Made by a program: the position numbers and the translations under genes. Shown piece after piece: positions 13,885 to 21,018 of a stretch of 25,015 bases of DNA. The notes beneath the pieces are model-generated. The model was not told the origin of the DNA. It searched no databases and was given only the letters and a program-made list of their open reading frames with translations. Origin of the DNA: UBA11136 sp964482135 (lineage in GTDB: Bacteria > Pseudomonadota > Alphaproteobacteria > UBA11136); the NCBI GenBank assembly GCA_964482135.1, contig CAYZWF010000030.1, positions 1 through 25,015 of the forward strand, given 5' to 3'. The stretch's first letter is position 1. Each line of letters opens with the position of its first letter.

Positions 13885-15117
13885 TTATTCGACGATTCTG
13901 GGCGTGGGGATGGGGATGATGAACTTACCGCCCGTCTCGGCATAATCGGAAAGATTGCCCATGATCTCCTCGGCGAAGTTCCAGGCCAGCAACAGGGCAT
14001 AGTCGGGTTTCTTCTCCATCAGCGCCGCGTCGGGCAATACCGGGATATGCTGGCCCGGCGTGAACTTGCCGATCTTGAGCCGTGATTTCTCGGTGACGAA
14101 ATCAAGAACGTCCTTCCCCAGACCACAGTAATTGAGCAGGGTCATGCCCTTGGCCGGGGCGCTGACGCCGACGATACGCTTGTCCTGGTCTTTCAGTCCG
14201 CCAAGGAGCTCCCGTATCTGGCGGCGGTTTTCAGCCACGTCTTCGGCGAAACGCTCCAGCCGCGCCATGTCATAGACGCCTTCCTTGTCCTCGATCTCGA
14301 GATACCGCGCCACTGCGTCGGTAGTTTTGGGGCCGGGAGCGCCATCGCGGCGGATAAAGATACGGATGGAGCCGCCGTGGATGTCTTTTTCATGGATATC
14401 AAAAATATGCATGCCGAAGCGCGCCAGGAACGCTACCAGCGGCTTCACCGAAATATAGGAAAGATGTTCGTGATAGATGGTGTCGTATTCGAGATGGCGC
14501 ACCAGATTGGCGAGCGACGGCGCCTCGACGATGAAGGCGCCGTCGGGGGTGAGCAGGCTGTCCACCGCCGCCATCACCTCGCCCAGGTCGTCGATATGGG
14601 CGAACACGTTGGTGGCGGTGATGACCTTGGCCTGGCCCTTGAGCGTAAGCGCGGCCTCGGCGGTTTTGGCGTTGAAGAAGCCATACAGGGTTTCCACCCC
14701 CCGCTCATTGGCGATGGCGACGATATTGGGCGCGGGATCGATTCCCAGAACCCGTGTGCCTCGATTTGCGAACATTTCCAGCAACACGCCCACATTGCTG
14801 CCGAAATCCACCACCAGATCGCCGGGGCCCAGCCCCATCATGGTACAGGCGGTGGCCGCGAATTCGTCCCAGTGGCGGCGTCCGGCGCGGGTTACGGAGG
14901 CCTCGTAGGGGTAGTCTTTTTGGTAGAGGGTTTCCGGGTCCACCACCTGGCCGAGCTGGACCAGGCCGCAGCCGCCGCAGCTCATGACCTGAAGGGGGTA
15001 GGCGGTCTGGGGGGCGGCGAGCTCTTCTTTCGTGAGAAACTCGTCAGCCGGCGCGGTGGCGCCAAGGTCGAGGAAGAGGCGCAAATCTTCACTTTGGCAC
15101 ATGCGGCAACGGGTCAT
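13885..15117 (-). CDS. sugar C-methyltransferase, TylC3/NovU type (Methyltransf_13/14 architecture)
   Basis: The 410-residue protein has three parts. An N-terminal zinc-finger-like segment carries CRMC (Cys4, Cys7) and CGGC (Cys47, Cys50) with the family pattern LDLGATAPADEFL between. A class I SAM domain has VVDFGSNVGVLLEMF (102-116) and IDPAPNIVAIANERG. A C-terminal Rossmann-like half contains IVGVSAPAKGMTLLNYCGLG and GKFTPGQHIPV. This order is that of NDP-4-keto-deoxyhexose C3-methyltransferases. A longer open frame to 15450 is arginine/proline-rich shadow sequence, and ATG 15117 places the Cys motif at the start, as in the family. It follows the GT-B-like glycosyltransferase by ~86 bases and is followed by ynfA. 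The exact sugar is unknown. Confidence 0.88.
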   Translation of the reverse strand: MTRCRMCQSEDLRLFLDLGATAPADEFLTKEELAAPQTAYPLQVMSCGGCGLVQLGQVVDPETLYQKDYPYEASVTRAGRRHWDEFAATACTMMGLGPGDLVVDFGSNVGVLLEMFANRGTRVLGIDPAPNIVAIANERGVETLYGFFNAKTAEAALTLKGQAKVITATNVFAHIDDLGEVMAAVDSLLTPDGAFIVEAPSLANLVRHLEYDTIYHEHLSYISVKPLVAFLARFGMHIFDIHEKDIHGGSIRIFIRRDGAPGPKTTDAVARYLEIEDKEGVYDMARLERFAEDVAENRRQIRELLGGLKDQDKRIVGVSAPAKGMTLLNYCGLGKDVLDFVTEKSRLKIGKFTPGQHIPVLPDAALMEKKPDYALLLAWNFAEEIMGNLSDYAETGGKFIIPIPTPRIVE

Positions 15118-15203
15118 GGGTGGCGGTCCGGTCTGTTCATGGGCGGCAAGGGCCGGGAGAGTTATAGCTTGGGCGGTGCGTTCTGGGGAGGGGTGTTCTC
15201 TCT

Positions 15204-16277
15204 CTAATGTCCCGTGAGGCGTTTTTTGAGATGGGCGAGCCTTCGTTTCAGCCGTTGCCGCCGCCGCCACAGGGAATGGCGCAGGAATTTCCAGCGCACC
15301 GAACCGGCGCTGACGCCGTCGTCGATTTCCCCAGCGATTTCCCCAAATGGGGCAGGGAGAGGGTTCCCCGCCGCCAAGGCGCACCAGATGGCGGCGTGCT
15401 GTTGGGCGTAGGAGTCCCAGGTCCAGCCCGCCACAGCATTGGCGCGGCACGCCTTTTCTTCCGCGATGTCATCGAAGGCGTCGGCCAGATCGGTAAAACT
15501 TTCTACCGCGTAGGTGATGCCGTCGGGCACATCGAGATGGAATCCCTGGGGCACGACGATGGTTTTTACCCCCGCCGCCAGGGCGTCCACGAAGCCCATG
15601 GAGCCTTCGTCCTCACCGAGATAGAGATAGTAATCAATGGTGGCGAGAAGGCCGCGATAGCTCTCGGCGTTGAAGGATTCCTCATAGTCCACCTGGAAGC
15701 CGTCGCGGCGCAGGGTGGCGACGATCTCGCCCCAGCCCTCGCCCATGATGCGGAAGGAAAAGTCCGACGGCGCGATAAGGGGGGCGAGCTTTGCGATCCA
15801 GCGTTCCTTTTTGCGGCCGTCGTCGTAAATCCGGGTGGTTATGCCGATGACCGTGGGGCGCGGCGTAATGTTCCCGTCATGGGCGGGGGGCACGAAAGTG
15901 AGTTTTTCTTCCGGAAGGCCCGATGCCGCAAGCTGGGCCACCGTCTGACGCGACATGCAGATGGCGAGATTGGCGCTTTCCAGGCCCTGTTTCAATTGGC
16001 CGAGGCGCTGGAAATCATCCACATGAGTGACCATGAGGGTGTTTTTGCCGTTGCCTTCGGGCGGACTCTGAAAAGGATAGTGGAGGAAGATCACGTAATG
16101 ATTAATGTGGGCGGCTGGGTCCGGCGCATCGCCCAGGGTCGCCTCCATGCCCAGTTTTTCCAGCCCGGCCACCAGGTTTTTCGCGAATTTTCCGAGAATC
16201 CAACTGTCGGGGTCTTCGCCGCAGACCATATGCACCCGCAGCGGCGCGCCTTTATTCTGTTTATGGTCGGCCATCAT
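15204..16277 (-). CDS. putative GT-B fold glycosyltransferase
   Basis: The 357-residue protein starts with LRVHMVCGEDPDSWILGKFAKNLVAGLEKLG, a GT-B N-terminal strand and helix, and has the donor-site motif GEDEGSMGFVDALAAGVKTIVVPQG, similar to the ExxxxGxxxxEAxAxG region of GT4-like enzymes. The NLAICMSRQTVAQLAASGLP segment matches the GT-B linker that precedes the donor domain. The last ~30 residues are very basic (RRRQRLKRRLAHLKKRL), which may bind membrane phospholipid or nucleic acid. The call is by fold pattern; I do not recognise a closer family. The frame opens at 16352, but the double ATG at 16277/16274 precedes the first strand and has AAGG upstream. It is divergent from the TPR-methyltransferase gene and leads the run glycosyltransferase, C-methyltransferase, ynfA. 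Confidence 0.75.
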   Translation of the reverse strand: MMADHKQNKGAPLRVHMVCGEDPDSWILGKFAKNLVAGLEKLGMEATLGDAPDPAAHINHYVIFLHYPFQSPPEGNGKNTLMVTHVDDFQRLGQLKQGLESANLAICMSRQTVAQLAASGLPEEKLTFVPPAHDGNITPRPTVIGITTRIYDDGRKKERWIAKLAPLIAPSDFSFRIMGEGWGEIVATLRRDGFQVDYEESFNAESYRGLLATIDYYLYLGEDEGSMGFVDALAAGVKTIVVPQGFHLDVPDGITYAVESFTDLADAFDDIAEEKACRANAVAGWTWDSYAQQHAAIWCALAAGNPLPAPFGEIAGEIDDGVSAGSVRWKFLRHSLWRRRQRLKRRLAHLKKRLTGH

Positions 16278-16365
16278 CACCTTGCCTTTTGAACGGCGGC
16301 CATTGTGGCAGAAGATTTCCCCGCGATAAAAGAAAAAGCCCGCAGCCTTCATCCGTGCCCAGCGC

Positions 16366-16371
16366 TATAGT
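16366..16371 (+). promoter_or_regulatory. possible -10 element before the TPR-methyltransferase gene
   Basis: TATAGT lies 78 bases upstream of the ATG at 16449 in the divergent gap. It has the same sequence as the candidate -10 before the cupin gene and the one before glmU. No clear -35 is seen. Confidence 0.3.
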
Positions 16372-16448
16372 GGCCTGGGTGCTTTTTCCCGGTGGTAACC
16401 GCATCTGGTAACGGCCTGCCGATTTTATGGGAAGGAAAGAACGTTTCC

Positions 16449-18029
16449 ATGACAACAGAGGATGCGAATTCCGGTTCTTCCGGTTCCCAGGATGCGCTGC
16501 GCGAGGCCGTGGCCCACCATCAGGCGGGCCGGCTGGCGGAGGCCGAAACCATGTATACGGACTTGCTGGAAGACATGCCCGGCAATGCCGACCTGTTGCG
16601 TTTGCTGGGTCTGGTGATCCATCAGGACGGCCGTCATGAGGAGGCGGTGTCTTATCTTGAAAAGGCGGTGGAAGCTGAGCCCGGAAAACCCGATTTTCTG
16701 TGCAATCTGGGGGTGGTTCTGCGCGCCTGGGGACGGCAGGAAGAGGCGCTTTCCAGTTTTGCCCGCGCCCTGGAGCTTGCCCCCGGATACGCCAAGGCCT
16801 TTTATAACCGGGGCACCGCACTGCAGGATTTGGGCCGGTTCGACGAGGCCGCCGCCGATTTTGAGGCCGCCCTCAAGGCCGAGCCCCGGCTGGGCGAAGC
16901 CATCTGCGCCCTGGGCTCCATTCTTAACGAACAGGGCCGCTTCGAGGCCGCCGCCGAACGTCTCGGCGAAGCCCTGAAGATCAATCCCAACAACGCCGAG
17001 GCCCATTGTAATCTCGGTATCGCGCTCAGCGAATCCGGCAAGCGCGGGGAGGCCAGGGAGTCGTTCCGCAAGGCCCTGGAGATTAATCCCGGCCATGTTG
17101 CCGCAGGGCTGTACCTGCGCAAGGTTCTGAGCGCCGCGATCCCGCGCTGGCATTTTCCCATGCTGGCCGATAGCGGGCGCAACGAGGGCTATCGCCATGC
17201 CATCGAAAAGGCCGTGGAGGCCGACTCCCGCGTTCTCGACATCGGCACCGGGTCGGGCCTGTTGGCACTGATGGCGGCGCGCGCCGGAGCACAAGAAGTA
17301 ACCAGCTGTGAGGTTCTGAAGCCGTTGGCGGAGACGGCGCGGCGCATCGTCGCCGATAACGGCTATGGTGACCGCATTACGGTGGTCAACAAAAAGTCCA
17401 ACGAACTGCGCATCGGTGAAGACATGGCGGGACCGGCCACGGTGCTGGTTTCGGAAATCCTTGATGCCGGATTGCTCGGCGAGGGCGTGATCCCCACCCT
17501 GCGCCATGCGCTGGCTCATCTCACCGTGCCGGGATGCAAGGTGATTCCCCAAGCGGCCACGGTTCATGCCCGTTTGATAGAGATTCCCACCCTGCGCGCC
17601 GTCAATCCGGTGCGCGAGGTGGATGGATTCGATCTCTCGGCCTTCGACGAATTCCGCGTGCCCTTCTATGGGGTGATCAATCTTGATCTCGAAGCCCACC
17701 GGCCCTTAAGCGATCCTTTCCCCGCCTGGGAGGTGGATTTCCGTGATCTGCCGCCCTTTGCCTCCGATGTCCGTCCCGGCGAGGCCGGAACCGTGGAGGT
17801 AACGGCCACCGAGAACGGAAAGATTCAGGCCGTGGTTTTCTGGTTCGATCTTCATCTCGATGACGAGATCACCCTATCCAGCGGACCCGGAGGCGAGTTG
17901 TCCCATTGGGGCCAGGCCATCCAGTTTCTCGATCACGATCATGGGGTGACGAAGGAAGACCGGGTGACGGTCAGGGTGCGCTATACCGACCCGAGGATTT
18001 TCTTTTCCCTCGATCAGGGCGATTCGTAG
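16449..18029 (+). CDS. TPR-repeat protein fused to a PRMT7/PRMT9-like methyltransferase domain
   Basis: The protein is 526 residues from ATG 16449 (GGAAGG upstream). Residues ~15-225 are tandem 34-residue TPR units (for example GRLAEAETMYTDLLEDMPGN, then AFYNRGTALQDLGRFDEAAADF, then AHCNLGIALSESGKRGEARESF). Residues ~240-526 are a class I methyltransferase. VLDIGTGSGLLALMAARAG (262-280) is followed by the acidic CEVLKPLAETARRIV, VVNKKSNEL and SEILDAGLLGEGVIPTLRHAL, which matches the double-E loop of eukaryotic PRMT7. A C-terminal beta-barrel-like region follows. Eukaryotic PRMT9 also has N-terminal TPRs. PRMTs methylate arginine, but bacterial activity is not demonstrated, and some such genes are annotated as ribosomal protein L11 methyltransferase-like. 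Its last 16 bases overlap the convergent FkbM-like gene. Confidence 0.82.
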   Translation: MTTEDANSGSSGSQDALREAVAHHQAGRLAEAETMYTDLLEDMPGNADLLRLLGLVIHQDGRHEEAVSYLEKAVEAEPGKPDFLCNLGVVLRAWGRQEEALSSFARALELAPGYAKAFYNRGTALQDLGRFDEAAADFEAALKAEPRLGEAICALGSILNEQGRFEAAAERLGEALKINPNNAEAHCNLGIALSESGKRGEARESFRKALEINPGHVAAGLYLRKVLSAAIPRWHFPMLADSGRNEGYRHAIEKAVEADSRVLDIGTGSGLLALMAARAGAQEVTSCEVLKPLAETARRIVADNGYGDRITVVNKKSNELRIGEDMAGPATVLVSEILDAGLLGEGVIPTLRHALAHLTVPGCKVIPQAATVHARLIEIPTLRAVNPVREVDGFDLSAFDEFRVPFYGVINLDLEAHRPLSDPFPAWEVDFRDLPPFASDVRPGEAGTVEVTATENGKIQAVVFWFDLHLDDEITLSSGPGGELSHWGQAIQFLDHDHGVTKEDRVTVRVRYTDPRIFFSLDQGDS

Positions 18030-18859
18030 GGTCCGAAACGGGGCGGGTGGCCGGAGGTAAAGCCGTCCACGATCCAGTAGCGGGCGGGCTCGTAATGATT
18101 TTCCGCCGTGAAGGGGGGGTGAAAGTGATCCTCCACAAGATCGTTGCGCACGAAGAAGGCGTTGGCGCCCGAGATATTGCAGCCCACCAGGGAATAGCCC
18201 TTATCCGCGAAAAGTTTTTCCAGCGCCGTGAGCGAGGCCCCGAAATAGTCGGTTTCGTCCCATACATGACCTGGGTTGTAGGCCATGACCCATGAGGTGG
18301 GCGGGTGGAACTTGGCGTTGTATTCCATGACCACGAGGCGTGGATTAACGCAGGAGATGGCCTTGGCCACATGGTAGTCGTTGCCGTCGATGTCGATGCT
18401 GAGCATGTCGATCTCGCCGTCGATGCCGGCACTGGAGATGAGGGTGTCGATGTTTTCCGCCGTAACCCGGTCATGCACCAGTTTCAGGCGGTCCTCGGCG
18501 ATGGGTGCGGCGAAGCGTTCGGCGATGAGGGCGGCCTGGCCGTCATGGGCCTCGATCCACAGCCCCGACCAGCCGTCCATGAGCAGATTGAGGGAATTGT
18601 TCTCGAGCCCTCCGGCGACGCCGAATTCCACGAAAATACGGTTGCTGAGGCCGATGCGGGTGAAGATTTCGCGGATAATGCCGTCTTCGTCGGTCTGGGA
18701 ATAGACCTTGTAGCCATGGCCGAGAAGGCGTTTTGGATCCTGGCCGCGCTTGGAATCATAGACCTCGCGCAGCGTCGTCCGGGTCAACAGGATGTCGGTC
18801 TTGGCGGCGAATTTCTCGACCTGGAAAATTTTGCGCAGCTTGCGCGACCATCGCGACAT
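18014..18859 (-). CDS. FkbM-like class I SAM methyltransferase
   Basis: The 281-residue protein shows a Rossmann-type SAM site at IFVEFGVAGGLENNSLNLL, then GLWIEAHDGQAALIAERF, a LKLVHDRVTAENID segment and MLSIDIDGNDYHVAKAI, where the acidic residues resemble the FkbM and related methyltransferases found in surface-polysaccharide loci. FkbM-type enzymes O-methylate sugars or polyketides; the substrate here is unknown. Its start is basic (SRWSRKLRKIFQVEKFAAK) and could be peripheral to the membrane. It converges with and overlaps the end of the TPR-PRMT gene by 16 bases. It starts about 100 bases after the PilZ gene stop on the same strand. Confidence 0.75.
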   Translation of the reverse strand: MSRWSRKLRKIFQVEKFAAKTDILLTRTTLREVYDSKRGQDPKRLLGHGYKVYSQTDEDGIIREIFTRIGLSNRIFVEFGVAGGLENNSLNLLMDGWSGLWIEAHDGQAALIAERFAAPIAEDRLKLVHDRVTAENIDTLISSAGIDGEIDMLSIDIDGNDYHVAKAISCVNPRLVVMEYNAKFHPPTSWVMAYNPGHVWDETDYFGASLTALEKLFADKGYSLVGCNISGANAFFVRNDLVEDHFHPPFTAENHYEPARYWIVDGFTSGHPPRFGPYESP

Positions 18860-18912
18860 GGGATGCGGTCCTTCCGTTATTCCCTAAAGGCTCGGGAAGG
18901 GCGGAATGTAGC

Positions 18913-18944
18913 ACATCCGGGACGGAGCGCGGCAACCGGGATGT
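18913..18944 (-). terminator. possible stem-loop after the PilZ gene
   Basis: ACATCCGG (18913-18920) pairs with CCGGGATGT (18936-18944) with one bulged base and a 15-base loop. It lies 19 bases beyond the PilZ stop on the minus strand. No T tract follows, so termination is uncertain. Confidence 0.3.
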
Positions 18945-18963
18945 TAGCAGCTGCGCCGCGTCG

Positions 18964-19350
18964 TTATTCGTCCTCGTCGGCGAACAGGATGCCGTTGAGG
19001 CCCTTCATCATCAGCGCCGCCAGGCGGTTGCGCTCGCGTACGGAAATATTGAGGTGCACGGCGATGCCGTCCTCCAGCGACCGCGCTACATGGCCGTTCA
19101 TTTTTCCCAGTCCGTCGATGTCCAGCATCACGGATTTGCCGAAGGGCGGGGCGGCGTCCAGTTCCACCTCGAACACCACCGCCGCGCCACCCACGGAGAG
19201 ATTGGTAATGGCGCATTTATGGGATGCGCCATCAATTTCCATGGTGGCGGTGTCGAACAACTCGAAGCGTTCATGACGGCGAACGTCATTTCCTCCCGGT
19301 GCATCAGTATGGGTGTCAGTGGCGTCGTCGTCGGGGGTATCGGTGACCAT
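18964..19350 (-). CDS. PilZ domain protein
   Basis: The 128-residue protein has an Asp/Thr-rich N-terminal tail of about 20 residues and a single PilZ domain. The c-di-GMP-binding motifs are both present: RxxxR as R24-R28 in RRHERF, and the (D/N)xSxxG motif as NLSVGG (50-55). This indicates that it binds c-di-GMP, and such small stand-alone PilZ proteins pass the signal to motility, polysaccharide or other targets. GGGAGAG sits before the ATG and a TATAAT about 27 bases upstream. It stands alone between the tRNAs and the FkbM-like gene, so its target is unknown. It could tie the adjacent glycan locus to c-di-GMP, which is inference. Confidence 0.9.
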   Translation of the reverse strand: MVTDTPDDDATDTHTDAPGGNDVRRHERFELFDTATMEIDGASHKCAITNLSVGGAAVVFEVELDAAPPFGKSVMLDIDGLGKMNGHVARSLEDGIAVHLNISVRERNRLAALMMKGLNGILFADEDE

Positions 19351-19376
19351 GGTGTCTCTCCCTCATGTTTTTCCAA

Positions 19377-19382
19377 ATTATA
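19377..19382 (-). promoter_or_regulatory. -10 element for the PilZ gene
   Basis: A perfect TATAAT reads on the minus strand at 19382-19377, 27 bases before the PilZ ATG. The -35 region is poor at the standard spacing, so expression may be weak or need an activator. Confidence 0.5.
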
Positions 19383-19476
19383 GCGCCATTTGGCGGGCCG
19401 AGGAATCAAGAATCATGTGGGAGCGATGGTACAGTGCGGCAAGAATTATTGGCGGTTGCGGAAATTTCCCGGAAAA

Positions 19477-19551
19477 TGGTGCCGTCGGCAAGAATCGAAC
19501 TTGCGGCCCCTCCCTTACCAAGGGAGTGCTCTACCCCTGAGTTACGGAAAT
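19477..19551 (-). pseudogene. tRNA-Thr(GGT)-like gene with broken acceptor stem
   Basis: On the minus strand the sequence has a D arm (ACTC ... GAGC), anticodon arm CTCCC-TTGGTAA-GGGAG with anticodon GGT, variable loop GGGCC, T arm GCAAG-TTCGATT-CTTGC, the 3' acceptor half CGACGGC, discriminator A and encoded CCA. The 5' acceptor half should be GCCGTCG but reads ATTTCCG: only two of seven pairs are Watson-Crick, two are G-U type and three fail. A10-C25 in the D stem is also mismatched. The bases occupying the 5' half match CGGAAATTT found just beyond the other end of this gene, so the start seems to be overwritten by flanking sequence. It is unlikely to be processed normally; it is probably a pseudogene. 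A rare non-standard tRNA cannot be excluded. Confidence 0.65.
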
Positions 19552-19573
19552 TTGCGGAAAAATTTGGGAAAAA

Positions 19574-19648
19574 TGGTGGGCGATACTGGGATTGAACCAG
19601 TGACCCCTCGCGTGTGAAGCGAGTGCTCTCCCGCTGAGCTAATCGCCC
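19574..19648 (-). tRNA. tRNA-Val(CAC)
   Basis: All arms pair: acceptor GGGCGAT with ATCGCCC, D arm GCTC ... GAGC, anticodon arm CTCGC-TTCACAC-GCGAG with anticodon CAC, T arm ACTGG-TTCAATC-CCAGT, discriminator A and encoded CCA. It reads valine codon GTG. A promoter-like TTGACT-16-TATACA lies upstream. The tRNA-Thr-like gene follows after 22 bases on the same strand. Confidence 0.95.
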
Positions 19649-19724
19649 TATAGGAAATTTTCAATGCCGTGTGGGGCAAGAAAACCCCCGCCCCGTCACA
19701 TGGGCAGGGTCCATATATGACCCA

Positions 19725-19752
19725 TGTATATAATCTGGGCGCGAACAGTCAA
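19725..19752 (-). promoter_or_regulatory. promoter for the tRNA-Val / tRNA-Thr unit
   Basis: On the minus strand TTGACT (19752-19747) and TATACA (19730-19725) are 16 bases apart, about 77 bases upstream of tRNA-Val. A 7-base inverted repeat, ACATGGG at 19698-19704 and CCCATGT at 19721-19727, overlaps the -10 and might be an operator. Confidence 0.5.
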
Positions 19753-19812
19753 GCGAAGGGTCCGGGTAAACGGACTTTGCGGGGGTGTCCGGAGCCATGC
19801 CCCGGGCGGCGG

Positions 19813-20361
19813 CTATTCCAGAGGTTCGGCGAAGAGATAATTGCGCAGGATCGAGCGCACACCGCGCGACCATGCCTTTTCCGTATTGCCGCGCACCTCC
19901 ATGGAGCGTCCCCAGACCGGTTCCCCGGTGGCGGCGTCGTTGATGGTGACGGTGATACTGTGGATCAGGGGGCTGACCCGCGCCACCAGGCTCCCCATCC
20001 ATAGCTCCGCCCCCATGGCCTTACTCACCTTGCGCTCGAATCCCACGCATAGGGGCGGACAGTTGGTGCCGTCGGTTTTTTCCTGGCCGGGATCCACGCC
20101 GATGACCCGGTAGCGGTCGGATTCCGTTATCTTTTTACGCAACAACGCGCTGAGAGCGGCCACGCGCTCGGTATCTTCCTTCAGCGGCATGACCCGGGTG
20201 GAATTCACATGGTCCACGAAATCAAAATCGAAAACGGCGATAGTGGGCGCGGATTCTTCCGCGTGCGTTGGAGCGGCGATGAGCATGAGAGCCGCCAGCG
20301 CACAGGCGGGAACGGTAAGCGCGCCGCGCCAAAGGGACATGTGATTGGAGAGGAAGGTCAT
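19813..20361 (-). CDS. secreted protein, DUF2380/DUF3280-like, paralogue A
   Basis: The 182-residue protein has a Sec signal peptide (ALTVPACALAALMLIAAPTHA, cleavage near residue 34) and a mature part starting EESAPTIAVFDFDFVDH. The IAVFDF start and the RVAALSALLRKKI-type helix recall uncharacterised DUF2380/DUF3280-like exported proteins of alphaproteobacteria; this assignment is from memory and tentative. A CPPLC pair (Cys101, Cys105) may form a disulfide. It aligns without gaps to the upstream paralogue B at 20460-21008, with the same length, so the two arose by tandem duplication. It starts 98 bases after B's stop on the same strand, probably in the gph-B-A transcript. The function is unknown. 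Confidence 0.78.
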   Translation of the reverse strand: MTFLSNHMSLWRGALTVPACALAALMLIAAPTHAEESAPTIAVFDFDFVDHVNSTRVMPLKEDTERVAALSALLRKKITESDRYRVIGVDPGQEKTDGTNCPPLCVGFERKVSKAMGAELWMGSLVARVSPLIHSITVTINDAATGEPVWGRSMEVRGNTEKAWSRGVRSILRNYLFAEPLE

Positions 20362-20459
20362 GGGGACGTTTTTGCGGGGGCTAGGATGAACCTGTGGTGA
20401 ATAGCTTGATACATGAAGAAGAAAATCAGGGCGTGGCGCGTGCCCCGGAACTGCGAAGG

Positions 20460-21008
20460 CTACTCCGTTGTTTCGGCCAAAAGATAATTGCGCAGGATGA
20501 AATTAACGGCACGCAGCCAGGACTTGTCCGTATCGCCGCGGAACTCCGTACTGTGTCTCCACACCGTTTCTCCGCTTGCCGCATCGTAGATATTGATATC
20601 GGCGCTGAGGATCAGATTACTCACCTTTCGTATTTCGCCGGCCACCCATAACTTCGCGCCCAGGGCGGCGGCGACTTTCCGCTCGAAATTAGCGCATAGG
20701 GGAGGGCATTTGGTGCCTTCTATCCTGTCCTGGTCCGGAAACACGCCCACCACTTCGTAGCGGCCGGATTCCATCAACTTTCGCCGTAACAGCTCGCTGA
20801 TGAGGCGCAGACGCTTGCGCTGGGCGGCGCTGGGCCCGGCGCCTTCGAGGTCGCTATGATCGATGAGATTGAAATCGAAAACGGCGAGGGTGGGCGCAGA
20901 TTCTTCCGCCTGGGAGGGGGCGGCGGTGAGCATGAGAGCCGCCAGCGCGCATGCGGGAAGGGCCAACGCGCCGCGCCAAAGATGCGTGTATCCGGTAAGG
21001 AACGTTAT
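20460..21008 (-). CDS. secreted protein, DUF2380/DUF3280-like, paralogue B, probable ATA start
   Basis: This gene is the sister of paralogue A: 182 residues when read from ATA at 21008, aligning to A without any gap, including LWRGAL, PACALAALML, EESAPT, CPPLC and FERKV. The first codon that matches the ATG of A is ATA. An AGGAG Shine-Dalgarno sequence, overlapping the TAG stop of the upstream phosphatase, lies seven bases before it, the best possible spacing. The only other upstream starts are rare codons inside the phosphatase gene (TTG at 21056), which would add a basic tail before the signal peptide. ATA start codons are very rare, so this is an inference from homology, spacing and length. 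Function unknown; it is exported like A. Confidence 0.7.
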   Translation of the reverse strand: MTFLTGYTHLWRGALALPACALAALMLTAAPSQAEESAPTLAVFDFNLIDHSDLEGAGPSAAQRKRLRLISELLRRKLMESGRYEVVGVFPDQDRIEGTKCPPLCANFERKVAAALGAKLWVAGEIRKVSNLILSADINIYDAASGETVWRHSTEFRGDTDKSWLRAVNFILRNYLLAETTE

Positions 21009-21018
21009 GGCTTGTCTC

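Noticed and set aside
15118..15450. Long N-terminal extension of the sugar C-methyltransferase
   Set aside because: The zinc-finger-like Cys motif that begins the family starts at the ATG 15117; the extension is low-complexity shadow sequence.
16425..17699. 424-codon open frame on the minus strand opposite the TPR-PRMT gene
   Set aside because: It is an antisense shadow of a gene with clear domains on the plus strand and has no recognisable motif.
19477..19551. Attachment site of an integrated element at the tRNA-Thr
   Set aside because: Integrases usually use the 3' half of a tRNA, which is intact here; the damage is at the 5' end and no integrase or matching direct repeat was seen nearby.
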